Assembly: GCF_024256385.1 (NCBI RefSeq)
Contig: NZ_JAMLFW010000003.1
Span: forward strand, 62,001-126,000
DNA length: 64,000 nucleotides
DNA from: Anatilimnocola floriformis
GTDB lineage: Bacteria; Planctomycetota; Planctomycetia; Pirellulales; Pirellulaceae
Reading direction: 5' to 3'
The notes below the pieces were generated by a model. That model worked only from the letters and a program-made list of their open reading frames with translations, was not told the DNA's origin and did no database searches. Positions 28,407-36,621 of this stretch are shown piece after piece (positions within the stretch are counted from its first letter, which is position 1; every line of letters starts with the position of its first letter). Made by a program: the position numbers and the translations under genes.

Positions 28407-30595
28407 AATTTATCCCCACGCTTTTGCTCCTGATCGCTCCGCTCACCGCGTTCGCCGCCGAACCACTCCACCGGCAAGCGCCCTTTGATGAGATCAAACT
28501 CGACGAAAACAACAATAGCGTGCTCCTCAAGGTCAAGCCGCTCGATTTGATCGAGAGGAAAGTTCCGCCACCAGCCAATCGTCGCGGCGATCTCGAGGTG
28601 GAGTTGCTCGATCGGCCTGGCGAGAAATTTGCCATCGCCTGGTCGAGCATCGTCGACGTGCGGCTGTTCGAGGATCGCGTGCTCGCCGAGGCAGAAAAGT
28701 TGGCCGGCGATGGCAAGTATGATGACGCGCAAGGAAGCTTCCGTTATCTCGAGCAAAAGCATCCGCAGTTGCCGGGTTTGAAACCCGCCATCGAAAATTT
28801 CCTCTGGTCGCAGATCGGCGGCAGCTTTCGCGCGGGGAAGCATGACGAAACGCTGGCCCTGCTCGTCGAACTGCATCGCCGCAATCCGCAGCGGCAAGGA
28901 CTGAGCACCGCCTATGAGCGAACGACGATCGAACTGGTGAAGCAGCGACTCGCGACAAAAAACTATCGCGGCGCGCGCGGTTTGCTCGCCTCGTACGTCA
29001 AGCGATTCCCGGAAGCGGGCCCGGCTGTGGTCGCCCCCTATCACACGCAGTTGCAGGAACAAGCAACAGCGCTGGTGACCCAGGCTCAAGCGGCAGCCGC
29101 CGCGGAAAAATGGAGCGAAGCCAACACCATTTGTCAGCAGGCGCTCGATGTCTGGCCCGCCGTGGCAGGCGGCAGCGCACTCTCGCAGCAGATCCACACC
29201 AAGTTTCCCGCCGTCACTGTCGGCGTGATTGGTTCGCCGGTGTTGCCGACCCCAAATAGCTCCGCGCTCACCGATTGGCACGTCCGTCGCTTGAATCATT
29301 TGCTCGCCACGCCGATTGTCGAACTCGTCGATAGCGAAAAGGGCCCTGTCTATCGCTCACACTACGGCCGCGTCAACTTGCAGGCCGACGCAAAACAATT
29401 CCTGCTGAAGCTGGAAAACAACAAGGAGAGTGCGCCCGATCTCGCGCGCCGCATCAAGCCGGCGGGAGTCACGGCCACGGCGATTACGGGAGTGCGGGCG
29501 CGAGGGCTGAGCGAGTTGGTGTTTGAATTTCAAAACCCGCAACTTCGGCCCGCGGCCTGGCTGCAGTTTGGTTTGCTCGATTCCAACGGCAATGCAACCG
29601 TCGGCAATTACACGGCGGAGCCAGCGATTCACGAACGAACGACGCTCCGCCGCCGCGCGAGCGTCACCGCGCCCACGGCAGCGCCGCAGTTGATTCACGA
29701 GCGGAAATTCCCCGAAGCGACGCCCGCCCTCCTCGCGCTGCGTCGCGGGCAGATCAATGTGCTCGATCGCGTTCCGCCGTGGGAACTCGCGCGGCTGCGT
29801 AACAACAACGAGATCAAGCTGCTGCCGTATGCGATTCCGACCGTGCATCTGCTCATTCCGAACAGTGCGAAGCCGTTCACTGCCAATCGCCATGTGCGAC
29901 GTGCGCTGCTGTATGCTCTCGATCGCGAATCGATTTTGAAGCAAGGCTTGCTCGGCGATGAATCGTTGCCAGGGTGTGAGGTGATCAGCGGGCCGTTTCC
30001 CAAAGGCCCCGATCGTCTGCCCTGGACTTACGCTTGCGATCCCGAAATTCGGCCGCGCGGTTACGATCCGAGCCTGGCCAGCGTTCTTTTGGAAATCGGC
30101 CGGGCCGAAGCGGGACTGAATCAACCAACTCCTCAGGCGCTCGTTCTCGCGCACGACGATCAGCCGACGACGAAAATCGCTTGCCAGTCGATCGCACGAC
30201 AACTGGCCCGCATCGGCCAACCGATCACGCTGCAGCAGACGACCGGTGGCACGCTCAATGCGAATGCCGATCTGCAGTATGTGGAAGTAGCGATCACCGA
30301 GCCGCTGGTCGATGTGTGGTCGTTGCTCGGCCCGGCGGGAATCGCCGCGCCATGCAGCCCGCTGATGCAGGAACATTTTCGCGGCTTGGAGACGGCTGCC
30401 GATCTGGCCGTCGCAACTTCTCGGTTACAAGCCATGCATCGGCTCGTGGCTGCCGAGTTGCCGGTTATTCCCTTGTGGCAAACGACCAACTACCTCGCTG
30501 TTCACACCAGCCTGCAAGGTCTCGCCGAACGGCCGGTGTCGCTCTACGAAGATGTCCTCAACTGGCAGGTCGCCTGGCGACCGCCGCAGGAGTGA
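28403..30595 (+). CDS. Secreted protein with helical repeats and family 5 solute-binding domain
   Basis: 730 aa from ATG 28403, overlapping the previous stop by 4 bp; longer frames upstream lie inside that gene. A signal peptide ends at AFAAEP (~20). Residues ~75-260 are TPR-like. From ~280 the sequence resembles peptide/nickel ABC-transporter substrate-binding proteins (SBP_bac_5): PIVELVDSEKGPVY, TVHLLIPNSAKPF, RRALLYALDRESIL, GCEVISGPFP, and the C-terminal LPVIPLWQTTNY. There is no permease or ATPase gene in the operon. The N-terminal repeats replace the usual start of the binding fold, so it may recruit rather than import. Ligand unknown. Confidence 0.8.
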   Translation: MKFIPTLLLLIAPLTAFAAEPLHRQAPFDEIKLDENNNSVLLKVKPLDLIERKVPPPANRRGDLEVELLDRPGEKFAIAWSSIVDVRLFEDRVLAEAEKLAGDGKYDDAQGSFRYLEQKHPQLPGLKPAIENFLWSQIGGSFRAGKHDETLALLVELHRRNPQRQGLSTAYERTTIELVKQRLATKNYRGARGLLASYVKRFPEAGPAVVAPYHTQLQEQATALVTQAQAAAAAEKWSEANTICQQALDVWPAVAGGSALSQQIHTKFPAVTVGVIGSPVLPTPNSSALTDWHVRRLNHLLATPIVELVDSEKGPVYRSHYGRVNLQADAKQFLLKLENNKESAPDLARRIKPAGVTATAITGVRARGLSELVFEFQNPQLRPAAWLQFGLLDSNGNATVGNYTAEPAIHERTTLRRRASVTAPTAAPQLIHERKFPEATPALLALRRGQINVLDRVPPWELARLRNNNEIKLLPYAIPTVHLLIPNSAKPFTANRHVRRALLYALDRESILKQGLLGDESLPGCEVISGPFPKGPDRLPWTYACDPEIRPRGYDPSLASVLLEIGRAEAGLNQPTPQALVLAHDDQPTTKIACQSIARQLARIGQPITLQQTTGGTLNANADLQYVEVAITEPLVDVWSLLGPAGIAAPCSPLMQEHFRGLETAADLAVATSRLQAMHRLVAAELPVIPLWQTTNYLAVHTSLQGLAERPVSLYEDVLNWQVAWRPPQE

Positions 30596-30597
30596 CG

Positions 30598-32007
30598 ATG
30601 CGCTTGTGCTGTCTATTTCTGCTATTTGCCTTCTTCACGCCAGAGTTGCTGCGCGCAAACGGCCCAGATGAGTCAAGCGGACAAGCGACCAGTTGGGAAC
30701 TCACGCCGAATCGCATTCAGCTGTGCGTGTTCGTGCGACCTTCGTCCCGTTTGCCAAGCGTGCGTGAAGCAGAATTGGCCGAGCAACTTGTCGCGCAGGC
30801 CACGGCAGTGAATGGCGGACCGTGGCAAGTATCGTCGAATCAAAAGTTCGCCAGTGCTCGCAATCGTTGGCTGCGAGAACTCGCCGCGACCGATCCGCCG
30901 GCAGCGATTGACGTCGAAGCAAGTTGCGACAAAGTGATCTTCGTGGCCATCAGCGAACAAGACAGCCAGTTCAGCATCACAGCGCGCGAGTGGGACGCCA
31001 CGACGCGATTGTGGAACGTGCCGGTCGCGCGCACGACCGCGCAAGTCGGCCTGATTGCCGAGGAAGCGTTCTCCGCCGTGCAAGCTGCTTTCGGGCCATT
31101 GCTCCGTATTGAAGAAATTACTGACAAGAGCACCGGCGTACTCGCGCGCGTGCGCGGCGGCGCGATTCCCAAACGCGACGGCAGCGCGTGGGTTGTGCCA
31201 CAGGGAACGTGCTTTCGCCCCGTGCTTGTCCAAGCCGACAAACAAGGTCAACCGCAACCGGCAACGACCACAGTGATTCCCTCGACCTATCTCGCGGTAC
31301 TTTCGCCGGCGCCGACTTCGGGCAGCAATCGCGGCGTGCTGAAGTGCGGCAGCGCGTCGGCGATCGGCGGCGACGTTTTTCCGGCGTATCATCCCGCGCA
31401 ACTTCGGCTCGCCGTTGGTTTGTCTCCATCAGCGCTGCCGGTTCGCGTGCGTGTGGTCGATGCCGATGCCGCCGAACAGCCGCTTGCTGGCTACGAACTG
31501 CAGCGGGCTGCCATCGACAACCAAGGCAAGAAAATGACGCCGTTGGGAGTGACCAACTCTCAAGGAACTGTCGAGCGCGCCGAGCTTGGCCCGGGCGTAA
31601 ATTGGATCTTCGTCACTCGCGGCGGCGCGACGCTCGGCAGTCGGCCGGTGATTGCCGGATTACAAAGCGAAGTGGTGATCGCGGTGAAGAACGATCGCAA
31701 ACGTTTGGAGTTGTCAGCGGCCATCGCCGAACTCAACGACGATCTGCTCGATACACTGAGCCGAGTCGCGATCCTGGCCGTGCGACAGCGCGAAGCCGTG
31801 CTCAAACGCGACCTTGCTCTCACCGGCCGCGTATCGCAAGAGCTGACCGCCGCGACAAAGAACCCGCGCCTGGCCGCGCGACTCGCGGAGCTAGAGAAAC
31901 AAACGGCGGCCACCGACGAAGCCACCAAAAGTCGCCTGGCCCCCGATCTGCAAAAGGCCCGGCATGCGCTCGAACGACTGACTGCGGCGCCCACCGACGA
32001 GCCGTGA
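30598..32007 (+). CDS. Secreted protein of unknown function, last gene of operon
   Basis: 469 aa from ATG 30598, two bases after the preceding stop; a long frame opening at 30034 is the shadow of that gene. A signal peptide (~1-20) precedes a domain of ~150 residues with mixed helix and strand, a beta-rich centre (~170-345, including VRGGAIPKRDGSAWVVP, ~185-201), and a helical C-terminus (~370-469) with heptad-like leucines. No recognised motif or catalytic set. It ends the five-gene operon, so it probably works with the PQQ and solute-binding-like proteins in the periplasm. Confidence 0.7.
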   Translation: MRLCCLFLLFAFFTPELLRANGPDESSGQATSWELTPNRIQLCVFVRPSSRLPSVREAELAEQLVAQATAVNGGPWQVSSNQKFASARNRWLRELAATDPPAAIDVEASCDKVIFVAISEQDSQFSITAREWDATTRLWNVPVARTTAQVGLIAEEAFSAVQAAFGPLLRIEEITDKSTGVLARVRGGAIPKRDGSAWVVPQGTCFRPVLVQADKQGQPQPATTTVIPSTYLAVLSPAPTSGSNRGVLKCGSASAIGGDVFPAYHPAQLRLAVGLSPSALPVRVRVVDADAAEQPLAGYELQRAAIDNQGKKMTPLGVTNSQGTVERAELGPGVNWIFVTRGGATLGSRPVIAGLQSEVVIAVKNDRKRLELSAAIAELNDDLLDTLSRVAILAVRQREAVLKRDLALTGRVSQELTAATKNPRLAARLAELEKQTAATDEATKSRLAPDLQKARHALERLTAAPTDEP

Positions 32008-32018
32008 TGCCGGAGCTA

Positions 32019-32068
32019 GTGACCAAAAATGCCAAGCTAGAATCGCTAGACGAGGTAGTGGGCGATTA
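32019..32068 (+). repeat. ~50-bp imperfect direct repeat, copy 1
   Basis: Starts GTGACCAAAAATGCC, and aligns with copy 2 at 32530-32579 (starts GTGCCCAAAAATGCC). Most positions match by eye, including GAATCG and GTA-TGGG. GAGCTAGT precedes both, directly here and with a 9-bp insertion in copy 2. The copies flank the small minus-strand membrane-protein gene at 32102-32458. Confidence 0.7.
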
Positions 32069-32101
32069 AGTGGACCCGTTTTCGATTGGCACGCGGCCTG
32101 C

Positions 32102-32458
32102 CTAGTGCGGAAACTTGTTCTCCAGGCCGGTTCCATCCATATCGTGGATGCCGCTACGCCACACCCTCGGCCTCACCTTCCGGTCGATCTGCTCCAGGGG
32201 CCAGAACACTCTAGGAGCAATGCAAGCTGAATGAGGAGGGACTACAAAATTGTCATCTCCAAAGTAGCGATAGTTGAGGAGATAGAACCGGCCGTCTCTC
32301 TCCTGATGATACGCGGAACCGGGGCGGACCAGCGCCAGATAGCTCCCCACGTACAGAACCGGCAAGAGCAGCAGCACAATAGCGACGATCAGCGGTGCGC
32401 GCGATTCGCGTTTCATGATGCGGTTTGGCTGGAGAGGAATTGGGGATTCATTATTCAT
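32102..32458 (-). CDS. Small membrane protein of unknown function
   Basis: 118 aa if started at the ATG at 32458; alternatives are 32488 (128 aa) and 32416 (104 aa), and no clear ribosome site decides between them. One hydrophobic helix (PLIVAIVLLLLPVLYVGSYLAL) lies ~18 residues in, followed by a ~75-residue outside domain with FWPLEQIDRKVRP near its end. The coherent hydrophobic pattern makes it more credible than the antisense frames. It is the only minus-strand gene here, between direct repeats at 32019 and 32530, so it may have been inserted as a unit. No family or function assigned. Confidence 0.6.
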   Translation of the reverse strand: MNNESPIPLQPNRIMKRESRAPLIVAIVLLLLPVLYVGSYLALVRPGSAYHQERDGRFYLLNYRYFGDDNFVVPPHSACIAPRVFWPLEQIDRKVRPRVWRSGIHDMDGTGLENKFPH

Positions 32459-32529
32459 CCTTACAAGCGCCTTTAAGCGTATCGCCACTCACGCCAGGCA
32501 TCAATCATTTCATCGAGCTAGTAGGTCGG

Positions 32530-32579
32530 GTGCCCAAAAATGCCACTCCAGAATCGGTGGACTAGGTAATGGGTTTAGC
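32530..32579 (+). repeat. ~50-bp imperfect direct repeat, copy 2
   Basis: Second copy of the repeat at 32019-32068, same orientation, 511 bp downstream. It lies between the start of the small membrane-protein gene and the XRE-type regulator. No tRNA or integrase gene is beside either copy. Confidence 0.7.
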
Positions 32580-32647
32580 CTTGCCTAACTGTCCATATCG
32601 AATAGGCTTCGGGCATGAACGCGAAATCCACCTAAGGTGATCCTGCC

Positions 32648-32851
32648 ATGCTGCGAGTTCGGCAGCTTTGGGAAGAGAAAAAGGTCGAGGGCTGGCCCCA
32701 GCAAAGGCTGGGCGAAGCTATGGGCTACAAGGGCGATACCGCGCGCAAATCCGTCAACCAGTTTCTAAAGAGCCGCGACCCTCAGATTTCGATGCTGCGG
32801 CGGTTTGCGGACGCTGTGGGGGTGGCGCTGTCTACGATTGTGCGGGAGTAA
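32648..32851 (+). CDS. Small XRE-type helix-turn-helix regulator
   Basis: 67 aa, with AAGGTGA upstream of ATG 32648 as ribosome site. The sequence fits a lone XRE/Cro HTH: WPQQRLGEAMGYKGD (helices 2-3; first glutamine and alanine-glycine turn visible) followed by FLKSRDPQISMLRRFADAVGVALSTI, the typical helix 4-5 region. It should bind DNA as a dimer. A 4-bp gap separates it from the next small gene, which suggests a two-gene operon like those of toxin-antitoxin or phage control modules, although the partner is not a recognised toxin. Confidence 0.75.
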   Translation: MLRVRQLWEEKKVEGWPQQRLGEAMGYKGDTARKSVNQFLKSRDPQISMLRRFADAVGVALSTIVRE

Positions 32852-32854
32852 ACG

Positions 32855-33115
32855 ATGGCAAAGAAACGGCGCAAGGTTTTTAACAAGACGTGGGTTCTGG
32901 GAAACCTGCGAGAAACAGCTGAGCACATCGAATCGGCAGTCAAGCTGATTGAAGAAGACCGGCAGGGAGAAAGTGTTTTGGAGGCGTGGATCGAGTCCAT
33001 CTATCGAGACTTGAATCGCGCCTGGAATGGTCGCAACATGACCATCGCTGAGTGCCAGGCAAACGACGAGCAAATCCGCTCATTTCCGCCCGACATGGAA
33101 TTCGGCGATGGATAG
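32855..33115 (+). CDS. Small protein co-encoded with the XRE-type regulator
   Basis: 86 aa. GGAG in GCGGGAGTAAACG sits 7 bases before the ATG. The N-terminus is basic (MAKKRRKVFNK), the middle is helical and charged (NLRETAEHIESAVKLIEEDRQ), and the C-terminus is acidic. The gene starts 4 bp after the HTH stop, so the two are co-translated. No toxin motif or family is recognised. It could be an accessory DNA-binding or antitoxin-like partner, or an ordinary hypothetical. Confidence 0.6.
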   Translation: MAKKRRKVFNKTWVLGNLRETAEHIESAVKLIEEDRQGESVLEAWIESIYRDLNRAWNGRNMTIAECQANDEQIRSFPPDMEFGDG

Positions 33116-33118
33116 ACG

Positions 33119-33175
33119 GACTTATTGGGCAGCCGCGCTACTTGTTGGGCAAACGGGACTTATTGGGCAAAGCCA
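33119..33175 (+). repeat. Three tandem 19-bp units
   Basis: Units at 33119-33137, 33138-33156 and 33157-33175 share the core ACTTRTTGGGCA. They start 3 bp after the stop of the small gene at 33115. The array is too short and unspaced for CRISPR. Confidence 0.65.
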
Positions 33176-33413
33176 ATCCAGTTGGCGACAAAGCGCGCCT
33201 CGATCTTTGGCAAGCTGGTGGATTGATGACTTACCACAGGGATCGTGCGCGCTGAACGGAGAGCCGTTGATTCGGTGACGAGCTATCTGCGGGGCAGCAG
33301 GGGCAATACGAGGGGTTATCAGCGTGCAATATCCGCATAGCGGCCAAATAAGGGCTTGCACGGCGGTGCGACAAGCAAGTGCTTGGCCGGTCGCGGGTTG
33401 CAACGATAATCAG

Positions 33414-33524
33414 TTGCGCAATATCTGCAGCGACATGGTGATAAAGTTGTTATATTGTTTTGCAGATGTTTTTGCGCAAGTGCTTGTCTGGTTGGGCGTT
33501 TTGAGCGAAAAACAATTTGCGCAA
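33414..33524. promoter_or_regulatory. Three TTGCGCAA palindromes in AT-rich DNA
   Basis: The 8-bp palindrome TTGCGCAA occurs at 33414-33421, 33472-33479 and 33517-33524. The first two extend into a longer inverted repeat: TTGCGCAATATCTGCA (33414-33429) against TGCAGATGTTTTTGCGCAA (33461-33479). They could be binding sites for a dimeric regulator such as the XRE-type protein at 32648, or remains of an element end. No gene start follows downstream on the plus strand. Confidence 0.4.
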
Positions 33525-33568
33525 GGTGTTATAAAACTCGCAAGCGAACGATCGCTAAGGGTAATCGC

Positions 33569-35101
33569 CTAACGCAGCAGAGAGGCAGCGGAAGAGCGCA
33601 CTGCGGCGACTAGTCCTGGCATGGTGTAGGTCGTCGCCTCCACGGCGGGTTGCAGGCCAAGCTCGCGGAGTGTCGCCGAAGTGATTGGGCTAATGCTGGC
33701 GAGCTTTGTCTTGTGCAATTGATCGCCGAACATCGCATGCAGCGAGCGGGCGATTGCAGAACTGGTGACCGTCACCCAATCCAGCTTGCCGGCGCTGAGC
33801 AAGGGAGCAATTTCTGACGCCGGCTGGGCGACGTCGCGACTTTCGTAGACGACGACTTGCTCGACGCTGCCGCCGGCTGCTGTTAATTCTTCGGCGAGCA
33901 CTTCACGGCCGCGGCTGGCGCGGAGCAGGAGAAACTTTTGGTCGCGGGCCGAGCCCTTCAGTGCATCGGCGAGTGCTTCCGCGCGGAATTCATCCGGAAG
34001 AAGATCGGCGCGGAGCGAGTGCTTTTCGAGTTCGGCCGCGGTGCCTGGTCCGATCGCGGCGATCTTCGCCTGAGCGAGCGTTCGCAGATCTTTGCCGAGC
34101 GACCAAAGTCGCTGCAGAAAATAGTGCACGCCATTGCTGCTGGAGAAAACCAACCAGTGGAACTCGTTCAACTTAGAAATCGCAGCATCGACTGGCGACC
34201 AATCAGCGGGCGGACCAATTTCGATGGCTGGCTGCAGGAGCACTTCGGCGCCGAGCTCGGCGAGCGGCGCGAGCAGGTCTTCGGCTTGGTGGGCTGGACG
34301 TGTAACGACGATGCGCTGCCCAAACAGAGGCCGCTGATCGAACCAGGACCAATCGCGCGAGGCGGCGGCCACTTCGCCGACGACAATAATGACCGGCGGG
34401 CGGAGCTTGGTTTGTTCGACGAAGGCAGCGACTTCGCCGAGCGTGGTTTGCCAGACTTGCTGATCGGGAAACGAACAGCGGCGAACCAGCGCGACGGGAG
34501 TGCTCGGCGATTTTCCAGCTGTGAGCAGACCGCGCGACCATTCGCGGGCAGAAGTCACACCCATGTAGAAACAGAGAGTGCCGGGAAAGCTTGCCAGCGC
34601 GCCGTAGTTGAGACGTTCGCCTGTTTTCTCGGGGTTCTCCTGGCCAGTGACGATGGCGACGGCGGAGGCTTGTTCTTTTTGCGTCAGCGGCAGGCCAGCG
34701 TAACTGGCCGCGGCAAACGCAGCCGTGATGCCGGGGACGATTTCGAAGGGAACTTTCGCGGCGACGAGGGCGCCGATCTCTTCGGCAGCGCGGGCGAAGA
34801 CTGTGGGATCGCCGCATTTCAGCCGGACGACGCTTTTACCCGCAGATGCCGCGGCGATCGTTCGCTCGTTCACTTCCTGCTGCGTCAGCAATCGGCCGCG
34901 ACCATGCTGGCCGAGGCAGAGCAATTCGGCACCCGCACGGCAATGCTGCAGGAGTTGCGGGTTGGCGAGATAGTCGTACAGTACGACATCGGCGCGGGCG
35001 AGCACTTCCGCGCCGCGGAGCGTGATCAAGCCGGGATCGCCGGGGCCGGCGCCCACGAGGTAGACGTTACCCGTCGCAGCAGGTTGTTCGGCGGGTACCA
35101 T
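33569..35101 (-). CDS. cobA-hemD: Fused uroporphyrinogen-III C-methyltransferase / uroporphyrinogen-III synthase
   Basis: 510 aa from ATG 35101; a longer frame to 35170 adds 23 residues before the conserved start. Residues ~10-250 are a SUMT (CobA/CysG-A) domain: VYLVGAGPGDPGLIT, VVRLKCGDPTVFARAAEE, PGITAAFAAASYAGLPLT. Residues ~265-500 are HemD: RIVVTRPAHQAEDL, VFSSSNGVHYF, WVTVTSSAIA. One chain thus makes uroporphyrinogen III and methylates it to precorrin-2, directing tetrapyrrole flow to siroheme or cobalamin. This fusion is known in several phyla. No other cobalamin or siroheme gene lies in the window; hemW at 50793 is far away. Confidence 0.93.
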   Translation of the reverse strand: MVPAEQPAATGNVYLVGAGPGDPGLITLRGAEVLARADVVLYDYLANPQLLQHCRAGAELLCLGQHGRGRLLTQQEVNERTIAAASAGKSVVRLKCGDPTVFARAAEEIGALVAAKVPFEIVPGITAAFAAASYAGLPLTQKEQASAVAIVTGQENPEKTGERLNYGALASFPGTLCFYMGVTSAREWSRGLLTAGKSPSTPVALVRRCSFPDQQVWQTTLGEVAAFVEQTKLRPPVIIVVGEVAAASRDWSWFDQRPLFGQRIVVTRPAHQAEDLLAPLAELGAEVLLQPAIEIGPPADWSPVDAAISKLNEFHWLVFSSSNGVHYFLQRLWSLGKDLRTLAQAKIAAIGPGTAAELEKHSLRADLLPDEFRAEALADALKGSARDQKFLLLRASRGREVLAEELTAAGGSVEQVVVYESRDVAQPASEIAPLLSAGKLDWVTVTSSAIARSLHAMFGDQLHKTKLASISPITSATLRELGLQPAVEATTYTMPGLVAAVRSSAASLLR

Positions 35102-35216
35102 GAGGGAAGTGTTCCTGATTGTCGGCTTTTGCTGCCGCAAGCCGCAACGGCTGCAAGACGCGTCTTTCACAGAGTGAAAGGCGACTGTAGTAACGATTCA
35201 ATTTCCTTTGAGTGTA

Positions 35217-36524
35217 ATGACCAACCTCGCCAGCGAAACCCCGTTGAACAAAAGCCCGACCAGCCACGCTCCGCCTGCGGTGCTCACGGCGGCGCAGCGG
35301 CACGAGCTGGCGCGGCAGTTTGCCGACTTCCAGCGATTGGTGCATCGCTCGCCGCCGGATTTTCGTGGTGCTCATCAGATTCTCTCGGCGGTCTGCACGC
35401 TTGATCCGGGCAATACACACTTCGTCGCGACGCTGCTCGCCAATCTGCAAAACGCGCAGGGCAAAACAGCCTCGGCCTGGTTCTGGCAAATTTGGAAGTT
35501 GCGCGGCGAACTGGCGAGCGCGATTCAGATGAAGCAGTGGACCAGTGCGCTGCACGCCGGTTGGTCGCTTCTGGGCGAAGTCCCCAGCGATGCCGAGGTG
35601 CTGCGGCAGCTCGCGCAGATTTGTGAATCGCTCGATCATGGCCCGACGCAGATTGTGTTACTGCGCGCGGCGCGGAAGTCTGCTCCTCAGAACGTGGCCG
35701 TGCTCCGTCCACTGGCGCTCGCTCTAAGTGCGGCAGGACAGTTCACCGAAGCAGCTGAAATCTGGCGACAACTGCTGGAGCAACTTCCCAGCGATGAGCA
35801 GGCGAAAGAGTTTTTGCGGGTCTTGATTCCAGCCAAGCAATCGCAGACGCCAGCTGGCCAAACGCTGATCGACCGTGTCGAGGCACAGCTGACCGCACAA
35901 CAGTGGGATGCCGCCGAACAACTGCTGGCCGCGGAATCGGGAGCGGCTGGGGCAAGTCTGGAACTCCGCTGGCTAGGCGAGCAAGTCATGGTTGGCCGGG
36001 CTCGCGAGCGAACTGCCATCGCGCAGCAACTGGCCGAATTGTCGCCCACGCCCGTGCAGCAGCGACTCGTCCCGGAATTGCTCACAGAGCAACGGCGGAT
36101 TGAGCTGGGCGTGGCCTTTGCTCGGTACGAGCGGTTCTCGTCCGACGCGACCACGATTTTCGACCTGGCCGAGTGCCTGACGCGGGCCGGCAATTTCAGC
36201 GAGGCCCTGAAGTATCTCGAACGGATCAAGGCCGACCCCGCTTGGCGGCTGCGGGCCCAGGTCGCGATCGGCGAGAACTGGCAACAACTGCGGCAGTTCG
36301 AGCGGGCTTTGTCGGCCTATCAGGAGGCACTCGCCACGCCGCATCTTGACCCCCAAAACGAGTATGTGCAGCGTGGTTGGCACCGGGGGGCCGTGCTGGC
36401 CGAGGCTTTGGGGCAGGTTCCGACGGCCGTGGCCTGGCTGGAGCAGCTCGTCGTTGCCAATCCCGCCTATAAAGACGCCCAGGCAAGGCTGGACAACTTG
36501 CGGGCAATCTGCCATAAAGGTTGA
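35217..36524 (+). CDS. TPR repeat protein
   Basis: 435 aa from ATG 35217; a TTG three codons upstream is less likely. No signal peptide or membrane helix, so cytoplasmic. The body is helical with TPR-like units, for example VAVLRPLALALSAAGQFTEAAEIWRQLLEQLPSD (~160-195), AECLTRAGNFSEALKYLERIKADP and WQQLRQFERALSAYQEALATP near the C-terminus. It is divergent from cobA-hemD with 115 bp between starts. It probably mediates protein interaction; partner unknown. Confidence 0.75.
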   Translation: MTNLASETPLNKSPTSHAPPAVLTAAQRHELARQFADFQRLVHRSPPDFRGAHQILSAVCTLDPGNTHFVATLLANLQNAQGKTASAWFWQIWKLRGELASAIQMKQWTSALHAGWSLLGEVPSDAEVLRQLAQICESLDHGPTQIVLLRAARKSAPQNVAVLRPLALALSAAGQFTEAAEIWRQLLEQLPSDEQAKEFLRVLIPAKQSQTPAGQTLIDRVEAQLTAQQWDAAEQLLAAESGAAGASLELRWLGEQVMVGRARERTAIAQQLAELSPTPVQQRLVPELLTEQRRIELGVAFARYERFSSDATTIFDLAECLTRAGNFSEALKYLERIKADPAWRLRAQVAIGENWQQLRQFERALSAYQEALATPHLDPQNEYVQRGWHRGAVLAEALGQVPTAVAWLEQLVVANPAYKDAQARLDNLRAICHKG

Positions 36525-36621
36525 TTCCCTGCCGGGCGACCTTCCGCTGGAGCTTGATCTCCCGCCGGTCGCTGGTCGGCTTTGATGAATCGTTTTGCAG
36601 GAATGATGTCGCAGGTTAGTC

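Larger units (their letters stand above)
33116..33568. other. 453-bp gene-poor stretch, partly AT-rich
   Basis: Between the small plus-strand gene and the convergent cobA-hemD gene I see no well-supported gene. A 45-residue frame at 33435-33572 (MVIKLLYCFADVF...) is hydrophobic but has no ribosome site and ends inside the neighbouring gene. The stretch holds three tandem 19-bp units at its start and three TTGCGCAA palindromes in its AT-rich second half. Composition differs from the flanks, as in a decayed insertion. Confidence 0.6.

Noticed and set aside
32019-32579. Attachment sites of an integrated element
   Set aside because: No integrase or tRNA gene is adjacent and the repeats are imperfect; kept as plain direct repeats.
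33119-33175. CRISPR array
   Set aside because: Units are contiguous with no spacers and only three copies; no cas gene is present.
33435-33572. 45-residue hydrophobic open frame
   Set aside because: No ribosome site, and it ends inside the convergent cobA-hemD gene.
33938-35404. 488-residue plus-strand open frame
   Set aside because: Antisense to the cobA-hemD fusion, which carries diagnostic motifs on the other strand.
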